Positions 28,061-38,167 of a stretch of 64,000 nucleotides of DNA are shown here, one piece after another (within the stretch, counting starts at the first letter, position 1; every line of letters begins with the position of its first letter). The notes under the pieces were generated by a model. It saw only the letters and a program-made list of their open reading frames with translations, ran no database searches and was not told the origin of the DNA. A program made the position numbers and the translations under genes. Origin of the DNA: SAR92 clade bacterium H921 (GTDB taxonomy: Bacteria > Pseudomonadota > Gammaproteobacteria > Pseudomonadales > Porticoccaceae); contig JAOALD010000001.1 of NCBI GenBank assembly GCA_025153755.1, positions 558,001 through 622,000 of the forward strand, in the 5' to 3' direction.

Positions 28061-29374
28061 ATGTTAGTTGAGCTTTACCGACAGCATATCGATGAAAAAA
28101 TCACTCGCTTTCAGAGGATTTTAGAAGCCACTGGCTACCAGACTATTGTGATTGGATCCGGTGAGATCAAAATGCAGTTTCAAGATGATATGGCTTATTC
28201 ATTTAAAGCCAATTGTTATTTTCGCGAATGGGCACCTCTAGCTACTAGGGCGGGTTGTTATTTGAAGTTAAATGCAGATACCAGCAAGCCGACATTGTTT
28301 CTGCTGACAGTAGAAGATATTTGGCATACGGAACCAGAGAGTTTGCCCGCCGGTTTTGATCAGGCTTTTGAAATTATCGAATATGCCAGTATCGATGAAA
28401 TTAAAACACATCTCACTGACACAGCCACAGCGTTTATTAATGAGGTCAATACCCTAGAAGTAGCCCCCGGTGATTGGAATAATCAGGCTGTTCTAAATCA
28501 AATAGATTATCAGCGCCGTGGTAAAACAGCCTATGAGCATGACTGTGTGCGGCAAGCTAATCGTCTTGCTGTACCTGCTCATCGTGCGGCGCAGAAGGCC
28601 TTTATGGCTGGTGCCTCAGAGGTGCAGATTGCCGCTGCCTATTTGGCAGCCTGTGATTGCCGTGAGAGTGAAATGCCCTACGGGATTATCGCCGGGGTCA
28701 ATGAGCACGCCGCAGTATTACATCATCACAATTTATTTAAACAGCCACAGACACCGCGCAGTTTCTTGATTGATGCGGGAGTCGAAGTAAATGGTTATGC
28801 CTCAGATATTACCCGCACCTATGCCTATGATTCAGGCAGTGATTTTGCAGCCATGATCCAATTGTTGGATCAGAAACAACTTGAATTGTGTGCAGAGGGT
28901 GGCATCGATAAAAGTCCTCTGGATATTCATGTGTTGTCTCAGCATAAAATTGCTGAGGTACTGATTGATTTTGATGTGCTGAACATGTCCGCAGAGGAGG
29001 CAGTGACCAATGATATTACCGGCTGTTTTTATCCCCATGGGCTGGGTCATCATTTGGGTAGTAATGTCCATGATAAGGGCGCACAACTGGCCAATGCGCA
29101 GGGCGATATAATTCCGCCCTCAGAGAAATATCCAAAACTGCGTTCGGGGTCACCTATGGTCGCCAATCAGATTCATACGGTGGAGCCGGGACTATATTTT
29201 ATTCCAGCGTACTTGGATAAGTTAAAGACCGGAGACTACGCCCGGTTGATTAACTGGACACGGGTTGATGAATTTTTGCCCTATGGCGGAATCCGCATTG
29301 AGGACAACATTATTGTCCATGCTGATAATACGCTGGAAAATCTTACACGTGAGGCATTTGCGGCGATAAATTAA
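28061..29374 (+). CDS. pepQ: Xaa-Pro dipeptidase PepQ
   Basis: A 437-residue M24-family metallopeptidase that splits X-Pro dipeptides. Metal ligands appear in FLIDAGVEVNGYASDITRTY (two Asp), HGLGHHLG (His), HTVEPG (Glu) and GGIRIEDNI (Glu). The start at 28061 aligns with the E. coli N-terminus (LYxxHI) and has AGGA nine bases upstream. A TTG at 28028 would add eleven unneeded residues. One base overlaps the asparaginase-domain gene. Confidence 0.93.
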   Translation: MLVELYRQHIDEKITRFQRILEATGYQTIVIGSGEIKMQFQDDMAYSFKANCYFREWAPLATRAGCYLKLNADTSKPTLFLLTVEDIWHTEPESLPAGFDQAFEIIEYASIDEIKTHLTDTATAFINEVNTLEVAPGDWNNQAVLNQIDYQRRGKTAYEHDCVRQANRLAVPAHRAAQKAFMAGASEVQIAAAYLAACDCRESEMPYGIIAGVNEHAAVLHHHNLFKQPQTPRSFLIDAGVEVNGYASDITRTYAYDSGSDFAAMIQLLDQKQLELCAEGGIDKSPLDIHVLSQHKIAEVLIDFDVLNMSAEEAVTNDITGCFYPHGLGHHLGSNVHDKGAQLANAQGDIIPPSEKYPKLRSGSPMVANQIHTVEPGLYFIPAYLDKLKTGDYARLINWTRVDEFLPYGGIRIEDNIIVHADNTLENLTREAFAAIN

Positions 29375-29862
29375 TGGGTAAATTACAAATTTTTACCACC
29401 GGTGGAACCATCGATAAGGTGTATTTCGATGCTCTGAGTGAGTTTCAAATAGGTGCACCAGTAATCGACAGTATACTAAGGTGCATGAATGTAGGTTTCG
29501 AATATACGATCGATGAGCTAATGCGCCTTGATAGTTTGGATATGACAGACGATCATCGTCGCCAGATTCAACAGGCTGTGGCAGCTGCACGGTCGCAGAA
29601 AGTTCTTATTACTCATGGTACCGATGGCATGGTTCGAACTGCAAGTTGGCTTAGGGAGGTGCCAAATAAAACTATAGTCTTGACCGGTGCATTGCAGCCG
29701 GCTGCGTTTACCAATACCGATGCAGTTTTTAATATTGGCAGTGCTATTGGGGCCATTCAGATGTTAACAGAGGGTGTCTATATCGCGATGAATGGTCAGA
29801 TTTTTAGCGCCGACAATGTGCTTAAGAATCGCACCGAGCGTCGTTTCGAATCAGTAGTTTAG
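29374..29862 (+). CDS. Single-domain L-asparaginase-like protein
   Basis: A 162-residue protein equal to the N-terminal domain of L-asparaginase, with both threonine motifs: TTGGTIDK and ITHGTDGM. Full asparaginases are about twice this length and have a C-terminal domain. This short form ends cleanly (NRTERRFESVV), so it is probably a real small family rather than a broken gene. It overlaps pepQ by one base and may act with it in peptide or amide breakdown. Confidence 0.85.
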   Translation: MGKLQIFTTGGTIDKVYFDALSEFQIGAPVIDSILRCMNVGFEYTIDELMRLDSLDMTDDHRRQIQQAVAAARSQKVLITHGTDGMVRTASWLREVPNKTIVLTGALQPAAFTNTDAVFNIGSAIGAIQMLTEGVYIAMNGQIFSADNVLKNRTERRFESVV

Positions 29863-29871
29863 AAGCCCCGA

Positions 29872-30762
29872 CTAAAGTCCCCGCTGCCATTCCTCTCTAA
29901 GTCGAATGACCCCTGGTTGATTAATCGCCGTATCTACAATTGACAGTAATTTTTCTTTATCTTTACCTAAAACGCCTTTAAGCACTAGATAATTTGAAGC
30001 GTGGTCGCTTCTAAATATGGTTTTGTCCAGTTCTAGGTTATTTAGCAAGATCTGCATTTCACGAAACAATTCTAGTTTCCCGAGCTTGCGCCAGCGACCG
30101 TCAAAAGCCTCCTCGAAACCTGTACTGCCGGTTGGAAATTCAACTACCAATGTGCTCAGGTAATCAGGTTGAGCCGCATTCATTAATCTAGCCGAATTGA
30201 GTGCGTGTTGATGACTGAGTTCAGGCCCACCTAGGCCATTTAAAATCATCACTGAACTCTTCATTCCCGCTTTTTTTATTTTCGTTAGAGCGTTTAAAGA
30301 AGAGTCATAATCCTCCCCTTTGTTAACTAACTTGAGTACTTCATTGTCACCACTTTCGCAGCCTACATACATTAAATTAAGGCCTAGATCATAAAGATCC
30401 TGTAATTCCTCAACAGATTTATTCTTCAAATTACGAGGTAGGCAGTAGGAAGATACGCGCTGAATATCTGGGTAGTACTTGCTAATCATCTGCAAGATAT
30501 CCACCAGCCGGCGAGTACTTAATGTCATCGCATCACCATCGGCAAGAAATATACGCTTTACCGGATAACCAGCTTTATGTAGGCTGCGCAATTCTTGTTC
30601 AATGGTCTCTAAAGACTTGGGGCTAAACCGTTTCTGCTCATCTGTGTACATTTCACAAAATGTACATTTGTTGTAGGAACAACCATTGGTTACTTGCAAA
30701 ATTAACGATCGTGCCTCACTGGGAGGCCGAAATACCGGTTGTATGTAATCGAGAGGATACAT
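29872..30762 (-). CDS. Radical SAM protein
   Basis: A 296-residue protein with a radical-SAM core. The cluster motif is NGCSYNKCTFCEMY, a Cys-x4-Cys-x2-Cys spacing rather than the usual x3-x2, seen in a subset of family members. Downstream motifs KRIFLADGDAM and YVGCESGDNEVL fit the SAM-binding barrel. No extra cluster or accessory domain is visible. The reaction is unknown. Confidence 0.85.
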   Translation of the reverse strand: MYPLDYIQPVFRPPSEARSLILQVTNGCSYNKCTFCEMYTDEQKRFSPKSLETIEQELRSLHKAGYPVKRIFLADGDAMTLSTRRLVDILQMISKYYPDIQRVSSYCLPRNLKNKSVEELQDLYDLGLNLMYVGCESGDNEVLKLVNKGEDYDSSLNALTKIKKAGMKSSVMILNGLGGPELSHQHALNSARLMNAAQPDYLSTLVVEFPTGSTGFEEAFDGRWRKLGKLELFREMQILLNNLELDKTIFRSDHASNYLVLKGVLGKDKEKLLSIVDTAINQPGVIRLREEWQRGL

Positions 30763-30835
30763 ATTGTCTTTCTATTCCGAAGGATTCTGAGCCACTTTCA
30801 ACTGCGCTGTTAGACCATTGAACCCTAAACCCTTA

Positions 30836-31156
30836 TTAGTACTGAGACTCGGGAAGTCGTACCACCATGCCGTCCATAGCCGCTGTAACGTTCACCTGAC
30901 AGGCTAGTCTGCTAGTTGGTTCTTTGGTGTCAAGATAGCCTAGTAGCTCAGCTTCTTGGGTTCCAGCGGTGCCAGTTACCTCTGTCCAACGAGGATCAAT
31001 CATACAATGGCAGGTGCAACATACACAGCAACCGCCGCATTCAGCAACCATACCATCGATCAAGTTATCCATTGCGCCCTGCATTAGGGTAATACCTTCG
31101 GCGACTTCAACACTGTGCTCTGTGCCGTCAAATTCGACATAGTTTATTACTGGCAT
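30836..31156 (-). CDS. 2Fe-2S ferredoxin, adrenodoxin/putidaredoxin type
   Basis: A 106-residue electron carrier. The cluster ligands are Cys40, Cys46, Cys49 and Cys86, the Cys-x5-Cys-x2-Cys...Cys pattern of vertebrate-type ferredoxins. The cluster loop has three or four extra cysteines (ECGGCCVCCTCHC), which is unusual. The FAD reductase gene lies upstream in the same direction, 14 bases away, so the two form an electron-transfer pair. Confidence 0.93.
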   Translation of the reverse strand: MPVINYVEFDGTEHSVEVAEGITLMQGAMDNLIDGMVAECGGCCVCCTCHCMIDPRWTEVTGTAGTQEAELLGYLDTKEPTSRLACQVNVTAAMDGMVVRLPESQY

Positions 31157-31170
31157 CTGTTACTTCCTTT

Positions 31171-32397
31171 TTAAATTAATAATGACTTTAGGTCAGTACT
31201 CTCATCAGCCAAGGAAGCCGCATCACAATCAGTACCTTGTAAAATGAGTTTTTTTGCGAGCATAAAATCTTTTGGTCGATTAATGCAGTCAGCAGCCAGA
31301 ATTTTATTGTTAGCGATATAAAATACGCTAAAGGAGCGACCATTATTGATGTCACCGCGCACTACGACCTCTGTATAACCCTGATTCATGCCAGTAATTT
31401 GCAGTTTGACATCAAATTGATCTGACCAGAACCAGGGTAGTTCCGCGTAGGCCTTCTCTATCCCACATAGACTTGCCGCTGCTGCCTTAGCCTGCTCTGT
31501 CGCATTGGGTACAGATTCTAGGCGCAGGTTACGGTTTAAAATTGGATTAGGATGATTGGTGCAATCCCCGGCTGCGACTATATCTTCATGGCTGGTCTGG
31601 GCAAATTCATTAACCAAGATACCGTTGTCCACTGTTAAACCGGCGTCACTAGCCAGCTCAGTATTGGCGATAACACCAATACCGATAATTGCCATATCTG
31701 CGTCTATGGCGGTGCCATCGGCGCAGATCACTTGAGTTAATGCCTGGTCACCGAGCAGCTTAGCTGCCTGAGTATCAAGGCGGATATCAATACCTTCTTC
31801 TGTGTGCAGGCGTAAATAAAAGGCCGATACCTGAGGGGAAGCAACTCTTTTTAGCAGTCGCGATTCAGTTTCGAGAAGCGTCACTTTGACGCCAAGTTTG
31901 TTTAATGAGGCTGCGGTTTCTAAACCTATATAACCACCGCCAATAATGACCGCAGTTTTGGCCGTTGTGGCCGAAGCTTGAATGCCTTTTACATCATCCA
32001 TGGTGCGCAGGTAATGAACGGCATTTAAGTCAGCGCCGGGAATTGGCAATGGTCGCGCTCGCGCACCGGTACACAGGGCCAATTTATCGAAGCCCAGTAT
32101 TTCGCCACTATCGAGGTGAACCTGTTTGTTTTGGGTATCGATCGAAGTAACCCTAGTACTCAATTTAAATGTTACATTGAGCTTTTGATAGGCTGCGGGT
32201 GCGCGCAAAGCTAGTTGCTCATCGGCAATAGTATTGGCTAGGTAGGCTTTAGAAAGGGGTGGTCGCTGATAGGGTGGATGGTCTTCATCACTGATAACGG
32301 TAATGTTTCCTTCCCAGCCATTTTGGCGCAGGCTGATAATGAGTTGCACGGCGGCATGGCTTGCCCCTATGACAATACAGTGATTACTTGGATTCAT
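31171..32397 (-). CDS. FAD-dependent ferredoxin reductase (CamA-like)
   Basis: A 408-residue NAD(P)H:ferredoxin reductase. It has an N-terminal FAD motif (VIGASHAAVQLI), a central NAD(P)H motif (VIIGGGYIGLETAA) and a second FAD segment (IVAAGDCTNHPN). Such enzymes feed electrons through a 2Fe-2S ferredoxin, encoded next door, to a P450 or dioxygenase. No such oxygenase lies in the window. Confidence 0.92.
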   Translation of the reverse strand: MNPSNHCIVIGASHAAVQLIISLRQNGWEGNITVISDEDHPPYQRPPLSKAYLANTIADEQLALRAPAAYQKLNVTFKLSTRVTSIDTQNKQVHLDSGEILGFDKLALCTGARARPLPIPGADLNAVHYLRTMDDVKGIQASATTAKTAVIIGGGYIGLETAASLNKLGVKVTLLETESRLLKRVASPQVSAFYLRLHTEEGIDIRLDTQAAKLLGDQALTQVICADGTAIDADMAIIGIGVIANTELASDAGLTVDNGILVNEFAQTSHEDIVAAGDCTNHPNPILNRNLRLESVPNATEQAKAAAASLCGIEKAYAELPWFWSDQFDVKLQITGMNQGYTEVVVRGDINNGRSFSVFYIANNKILAADCINRPKDFMLAKKLILQGTDCDAASLADESTDLKSLLI

Positions 32398-32520
32398 AAA
32401 TACAATCTTTTATGGTGGACAAAATTTTGATCTATCTACAGCGAGACGGGATATTTTAGTCTAAAATGCGGTCTCTCCACCAATATGCAATATACTTTTT
32501 TTTAATAGTGAAAATTTTCT

Positions 32521-33951
32521 ATGCAGTCCCGCAGTCAATCCTCTTCGAGTGAGCTAGATTCCATCTTCGGTATTGGTATCGATTTCGGTACCAGCAATAG
32601 CGCTGCAGCAGTGTTTGATGGCCAGCAGGTAATGCTCGTCAATCTTGCTCAGCACAGTGCGATTATGCCGTCTGCTAACTATGTTGATAGAGACTTTGTC
32701 ACCTCCACTGGGCAGAGGGCAATCGACGACTATATCAAAGGTAATCAGGGTAGAAAGGTAGAGCTCAGTGTTGAAGTTTTAGGCGAAGCCAGAACGAGTG
32801 CGGGCAGTGGTGATGGTCCGGCGGGTGAGGGCGAGACCAGTAAGGTCTATGGTCAGGCGTTTAATGATTCAGGTCTGCCCGGACGTCTATTTCGCGGCAC
32901 CAAACGTTTGTTGGGTAACTCAGACAGCGGGCGCACCATGGTTTTTGATCGTGCCTTTCGGCTGGTGGCCCTAGTTACTCCTATATTAGTCGGCATCCGC
33001 AAGGCGCTACAGCACAGATTGGAAGATGTAACACATGCCTGCATTGGACACCCAGTAAATTTTGAAGGTCTAGAGCAGGGGCGCAATGACATTGCCCTGG
33101 AGCGTCTTAGCGAATCCTATACTTATGCCGGCATTACTCGACAGACATTCTGCCCCGAACCTACCGCAGCGGCAATCAGTTATCTGTTTAACCACCCTGA
33201 AAACGAAGGTCAGAGGGTACTAACCGTTGATTTTGGTGGCGGCACATTGGACTTTAGTATTCTCAGTCGAACTGGGGATTCGTTTAGGGTGGAAGCGACT
33301 CATGGCATTGCCCTAGGTGGCGATAAGATAGACCAGACGATTTTTCGTGAATTGGTTTTTCCGCTGTTAGGAAAGGGGGAGCGCTGGAGCCGAGTTGTGG
33401 ATGGCGCGGAAATTGATACGTTGTTTCCCTTTGGCGATTTTGAAGACTTACTGATTAATTGGCCCGTGAGCTATATGCTCAACCAAAATAAATACACAGC
33501 GCCAGTCATGCAGCGCATGGTAGAACCCGATGAGGCGGCAACTAAGTTCAAGCGGCTCTATGATTTAATCAAGCAAAACTACAGCTATCAGATATTTGAG
33601 GCGATCAAAACCTTTAAAGCCGAACTATCTTCACAAGATTCTGCGGTCTTAGATATTCCAGAGATTGATATAGAAGTCAGTCTCGAGCGCTGGGAGTTTG
33701 AGGTGATGATCTCTGACTTGCTGTTTCAACTCGAACAAGCCATCACAATGATACTCAATAAAGTTGGTCTTCAGGCGTCTGATATAGATCTAGTTTTGCG
33801 TACTGGCGGCTCCTCGTTAATTCCTGCGGTAAAAGATATTTTGGATAACCAATTTGCCGGCAAGGTAGTCGAGCATGACCCCTTTACAAGTGTGGCAGCT
33901 GGCTTGGCGATTGCTGATTATTTTGGTTATGGCCTTGAGCGGCCAACGTAA
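32521..33951 (+). CDS. Hsp70-like protein of the YegD type
   Basis: A 476-residue actin/Hsp70-fold ATPase with the phosphate-1 motif GIGIDFGTSNSAAAVFD and phosphate-2 motif TVDFGGGTLDFS. LRTGGSSLIPAVKDIL forms the adenosine region. It lacks the usual Hsp70 substrate-binding C-terminus, as E. coli YegD does. Substrate and partners are unknown. It is a single gene divergent from the ferredoxin reductase. Confidence 0.9.
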   Translation: MQSRSQSSSSELDSIFGIGIDFGTSNSAAAVFDGQQVMLVNLAQHSAIMPSANYVDRDFVTSTGQRAIDDYIKGNQGRKVELSVEVLGEARTSAGSGDGPAGEGETSKVYGQAFNDSGLPGRLFRGTKRLLGNSDSGRTMVFDRAFRLVALVTPILVGIRKALQHRLEDVTHACIGHPVNFEGLEQGRNDIALERLSESYTYAGITRQTFCPEPTAAAISYLFNHPENEGQRVLTVDFGGGTLDFSILSRTGDSFRVEATHGIALGGDKIDQTIFRELVFPLLGKGERWSRVVDGAEIDTLFPFGDFEDLLINWPVSYMLNQNKYTAPVMQRMVEPDEAATKFKRLYDLIKQNYSYQIFEAIKTFKAELSSQDSAVLDIPEIDIEVSLERWEFEVMISDLLFQLEQAITMILNKVGLQASDIDLVLRTGGSSLIPAVKDILDNQFAGKVVEHDPFTSVAAGLAIADYFGYGLERPT

Positions 33952-34074
33952 TTCAAATCAGGTTTAAACCTCTATCCTTTACAAAGATACTTGCATGCGA
34001 CAAGCAAGATAATTAAACTATCGGACAAACAAATATTTTAGCCAGTCAAAGTGCCCCTAGGCACCGGAGAATAT

Positions 34075-37000
34075 ATGAGCACGTCCACTAATCCAAAAGC
34101 CAGTGTCGCTGGTGCTGATCACAACGAGCAAAAAGGTATCCCCCTAAGGTTCGTAACTGCAGCTAGCCTGTTTGATGGCCATGATGCTGCGATTAATATT
34201 ATGCGGCGCATATTGCAAGGCGCTGGGGTTGAGGTTATTCATCTGGCACATAACCGCTCTGTGGCCGAGGTGATTGAAACGGCACTGCAAGAGGATGCTC
34301 AGGGCATCGCCATTAGTTCCTATCAGGGTGGCCACGTGGAGTACTTTAAGTATGCGGTTGATCTGCTTAAAGAGGCGGGAGCGGAGCATATTAAAATCTT
34401 TGGCGGCGGTGGCGGTGTAATTGTCCCAGCAGAAATTAAGGAGCTTGAAGCCTACGGGGTAGAGCGAATTTACTCCCCCTATGACGGTCAGGATCTGGGG
34501 CTGGTCGGCATGATCGATGATATGATCGCGCGCTGTTCTCTGGGCAGTTACAACGATGCCTCGGTCTCCTCTAAAGACCTGAGTGGATCCGATGGCCGGG
34601 GTCAATTGGCTCGCCTGCTCACGGCGATTGAACGCAATGAATTAACTGAAAAACAAAAAGGCTCTCTGCATGAACAGGCACAGTTTCTTGTCAATAAGGT
34701 CCCAGTTTTAGGTATTACGGGCACTGGTGGAGCGGGTAAGTCATCGCTGACTGATGAGTTGATTAGACGCTTTCGTCAGGACAGTGCAGATGAGTTGAAA
34801 ATTGCTGTGTTGGCCATTGATCCGACGCGCAGAAAGACCGGTGGTGCCCTATTGGGTGACCGCATTCGCATGAATGCTATTTATCATGAAAATATTTATA
34901 TGCGGTCTATTGGCACCAGAAGTGCAGCGGGAGAAGTGCCCAATTCCCTGGTCGATATTATCAGCGCGCTGCGATTAGGTGGCTTTGATATGGTCGTGGT
35001 AGAGACGCCGGGTATTGGTCAGGGTGATGCAGGCATAGTGCCCTATGTGGATGTTCCAATCTATGTTATGACCCCAGAATTTGGTGCCCAGAGTCAGCTG
35101 GAAAAAATCGATATGCTCGATTTCGCTGAACTGGCAATTATCAATAAATTCGATCGCAAAGGCAGTGATGATGCCTATCGTGATGTGTGTAAGCAGATAC
35201 AGCGTAATCGCGAAGCCTGGACGCAGATGCCAGAAGAAATGCCGGTATTTGGTACTATTGCCTCGCGTTTTAATGACGATGGCGTAACCGCAGCCTACCA
35301 AGAATTACTTAGCCTGCTGCAGGCGCGAGGGTTGCGTACCTTTACTCAGCATCTGGACAAAGTCACTTGCAGAACACCCTCAGAAAAAACCGTGGTAGTG
35401 CCGGCAGACCGTCAGCGCTATCTAGCTGAAATCTCTGCGGGTGTGCGCGGCTATCATCAGCAGGTAGCAGTACAGGCTAATCTAGCCCGAGAACAGCAAC
35501 AGCTGGCTGCCACCAAAATAATGCTTGAGGATAGTGGCGCCGAGACGCCTGCAACTATTGACGCCTTAATTGCTGAGCGCAAGCAGGCGATGGATGCTAG
35601 AGCGAGCAAGTTGTTGGAAAATTGGCCAGATCAGGTCAAGGCCTATTCCGGTGACGAGAAAGTCGATGTGCTGCCCAATGGCAAAGAGATCATTACCAAG
35701 CTCAACAGTATCTCACTGTCGGGAAATAAAATCTCTCGCGTATCCTTGCCTCGATACGACGACAATGGCGAGTTGGTCAAATGGTTGATGCGCGAAAACC
35801 TACCTGGCGAGTTTCCCTACACCGCCGGCGTGTTTCCATTTAAACGAGAGGGTGAAGACCCTGCGCGCATGTTTGCTGGGGAGGGCGATGCTTTTAAAAC
35901 CAATCGCCGGTTTAAGGCGTTATCTGAGCACAGTGAAGCAAAACGTCTGTCCACCGCCTTTGATTCAGTAACCCTGTATGGTTGGGATCCTGATGAGCGA
36001 CCTGATATTTATGGCAAGGTGGGTAATGCCGGTGTCTCGATTTGTACTCTGGATGACATGAAGGCACTCTATGACGGCTTTGATCTGTGCAACCCAACTA
36101 CCTCTGTGTCTATGACAATTAATGGCCCAGCACCCACTATTTTGGCCATGTTTTTAAATACTGCAATTGACCAGCAGCAGGAAAAGTTTGTCCTTAAACA
36201 CAAGCGCCAGCCAGATGCAGCTGAATATCAATCCCTGCGTAGCCATACTTTAAAGCATGTGCGCGGCACAGTGCAGGCGGATATTCTTAAAGAAGATCAG
36301 GGTCAAAATACCTGTATTTTCTCGACCGAATTTAGTCTGCGTATGATGGGCGATATGCAGCAGTACTTTATTGATCAGGAAATTCGCAATTTCTACTCAG
36401 TATCTATTTCTGGGTATCATATTGCCGAAGCTGGAGCGAACCCAATTTCCCAGTTGGCCTTTACCCTATCCAATGGTTTTACCTTTGTTGAAGCCTATCT
36501 CGCTCGCGGCATGAATATCGATGACTTTGCTCCTAACCTTTCGTTCTTCTTTTCTAATGGTATGGATCCAGAGTACACAGTGATGGGTCGAGTGGCCCGT
36601 CGCATTTGGGCTGTTTCTATGCGTGATCGCTATGGTGCTAACCCACGCAGCCAAAAGCTCAAGTACCATATTCAGACCTCTGGCCGGTCATTGCATGCTC
36701 AGGAAATGAACTTCAATGATATTCGCACTACTCTGCAAGCACTGATCGCGATTTATGATAACTGCAATAGTCTGCATACCAATGCCTATGATGAAGCCAT
36801 CACCACGCCCACCGAAGAATCAGTGCGCCGAGCACTTGCTATTCAGCTGATTATTAATCAGGAATGGGGACTGGCCAAAAACGAAAATCCCAGTCAGGGC
36901 GCTTTTATTATTGATGAGTTAACTGACTTGGTTGAAGAGGCGGTTCTTCAGGAGTTTGAGAAAATCTCTGATCGCGGTGGTGTTCTAGGAGCCATGGAAA

Positions 37001-37359
37001 CTGGTTACCAACGTGGTAAGATTCAAGAGGAGTCGTTGTACTACGAACATAAGAAACACGATGGCTCATTCCCGATTGTGGGGGTGAATACATTCCTTAG
37101 TGATTCTGACGAAGAGCCTATGGAAATTGAGTTGGCCCGTTCAACCGATGATGAGAAGAAGAGTCAGATTAGTCGCCTGCGTGAGTTCCAAGGTGCCAAC
37201 AATGATGAGGCTGAGCAGATGCTTAAGCGCCTGCAACGTGCCGTGAGTCAGGGTGATAATGGCTTTGAAGTATTGATGGATGCAGTGCGTTGTTGTTCGC
37301 TTGGCCAAATTACCAATGCACTGTTTGATGTTGGCGGCCAGTATCGACGAAATATGTAA
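34075..37359 (+). CDS. icmF: Fused isobutyryl-CoA mutase IcmF
   Basis: A 1094-residue coenzyme B12 enzyme interconverting isobutyryl-CoA and butyryl-CoA. Three parts are fused in one chain. An N-terminal B12-binding domain has FDGHDAA, with the cobalt-ligand His. A central G-protein chaperone has P-loop [20 protein letters not shown] and NKFD. The C-terminal mutase barrel starts about residue 560. The start at 34075 has CCGGAGAATAT in front. A TetR regulator follows 30 bases downstream. This fusion order defines IcmF. Confidence 0.95.
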   Translation: MSTSTNPKASVAGADHNEQKGIPLRFVTAASLFDGHDAAINIMRRILQGAGVEVIHLAHNRSVAEVIETALQEDAQGIAISSYQGGHVEYFKYAVDLLKEAGAEHIKIFGGGGGVIVPAEIKELEAYGVERIYSPYDGQDLGLVGMIDDMIARCSLGSYNDASVSSKDLSGSDGRGQLARLLTAIERNELTEKQKGSLHEQAQFLVNKVPVLGITGTGGAGKSSLTDELIRRFRQDSADELKIAVLAIDPTRRKTGGALLGDRIRMNAIYHENIYMRSIGTRSAAGEVPNSLVDIISALRLGGFDMVVVETPGIGQGDAGIVPYVDVPIYVMTPEFGAQSQLEKIDMLDFAELAIINKFDRKGSDDAYRDVCKQIQRNREAWTQMPEEMPVFGTIASRFNDDGVTAAYQELLSLLQARGLRTFTQHLDKVTCRTPSEKTVVVPADRQRYLAEISAGVRGYHQQVAVQANLAREQQQLAATKIMLEDSGAETPATIDALIAERKQAMDARASKLLENWPDQVKAYSGDEKVDVLPNGKEIITKLNSISLSGNKISRVSLPRYDDNGELVKWLMRENLPGEFPYTAGVFPFKREGEDPARMFAGEGDAFKTNRRFKALSEHSEAKRLSTAFDSVTLYGWDPDERPDIYGKVGNAGVSICTLDDMKALYDGFDLCNPTTSVSMTINGPAPTILAMFLNTAIDQQQEKFVLKHKRQPDAAEYQSLRSHTLKHVRGTVQADILKEDQGQNTCIFSTEFSLRMMGDMQQYFIDQEIRNFYSVSISGYHIAEAGANPISQLAFTLSNGFTFVEAYLARGMNIDDFAPNLSFFFSNGMDPEYTVMGRVARRIWAVSMRDRYGANPRSQKLKYHIQTSGRSLHAQEMNFNDIRTTLQALIAIYDNCNSLHTNAYDEAITTPTEESVRRALAIQLIINQEWGLAKNENPSQGAFIIDELTDLVEEAVLQEFEKISDRGGVLGAMETGYQRGKIQEESLYYEHKKHDGSFPIVGVNTFLSDSDEEPMEIELARSTDDEKKSQISRLREFQGANNDEAEQMLKRLQRAVSQGDNGFEVLMDAVRCCSLGQITNALFDVGGQYRRNM

Positions 37360-37389
37360 TATACAGTTTAGAAATTTAAGAGTTTAAAC

Positions 37390-38016
37390 ATGGCCAAAGC
37401 CCTACGCCTCACTCAGGTTGAGCGCAAAGAAATATCTGATGCCAAAATGCTAGATGCCGCGGTCGACCTTATAGTCGAGCGCGGTGCTGGCCAGACTACT
37501 TTAAAAGATGTAGGCGAAAAGGCCGGGTACTCTCGTGGCCTGGCTGGTTATCGCTTCGGCAACAAAGAGGGCCTTTTCGATTTTGTGCTGCGCTCGGTCG
37601 GCGATCAATGGCTCGGGGAACTAACGCAGGTTACCCAGCAAAAATATGGCTATGAGGCGATTGCCGCCGCACTGGATGCCCATATTCAGTTCTGTGCCGA
37701 TGCGCCGAAACATGTGGAGGCATTTTACCGTCTATGGTTTGAAGCCCTAACGCCCGAATCACAGCTAAAAGGGGTGATCTTGGGAATCCACAAACGTCGA
37801 CGTGCTGACGTGATTAGCTGGTTAGAGCAGGGCATCGAGCGGGAGCTACTGGCACCGACTATTGATAAAGCACTTATCGCCGACCACTTTACAGCATCCG
37901 TGAGCGGAATTGTGTATCACTGGATGAGTGATCCGGACAACCTTGCTGAGATGCGTGCCAACCACAATGGCCTCAAGGATGTGATGCGCGTCATGCTCTC
38001 AGGCGAGTCCAGTTAG
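37390..38016 (+). CDS. TetR family regulator
   Basis: A 208-residue repressor with an N-terminal helix-turn-helix (ERGAGQTTLKDVGEKAGYSRGLAGYRFGNKEGLF) and a ligand-binding C-terminal half. It lies 30 bases after icmF in the same direction, so it probably controls that gene or a CoA-linked pathway. The inducer is unknown. Confidence 0.9.
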   Translation: MAKALRLTQVERKEISDAKMLDAAVDLIVERGAGQTTLKDVGEKAGYSRGLAGYRFGNKEGLFDFVLRSVGDQWLGELTQVTQQKYGYEAIAAALDAHIQFCADAPKHVEAFYRLWFEALTPESQLKGVILGIHKRRRADVISWLEQGIERELLAPTIDKALIADHFTASVSGIVYHWMSDPDNLAEMRANHNGLKDVMRVMLSGESS

Positions 38017-38167
38017 CCTTGTTGCGTTCAAAGGCGATAAAACAACCTTAAACTGCGACCAAATAGAGCATCTGCGCAAAACATATCTTGCATGAGAATC
38101 CCAGCCCGCTTAACCTAGGCCGCTAATAAAAAAACACTACCGATTTGCACTTTAACTGGGGGTACAC

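Noticed and set aside
29374-29862. Truncated asparaginase pseudogene
   Set aside because: Both active motifs are intact and the frame ends cleanly after one domain, as in known short single-domain forms.
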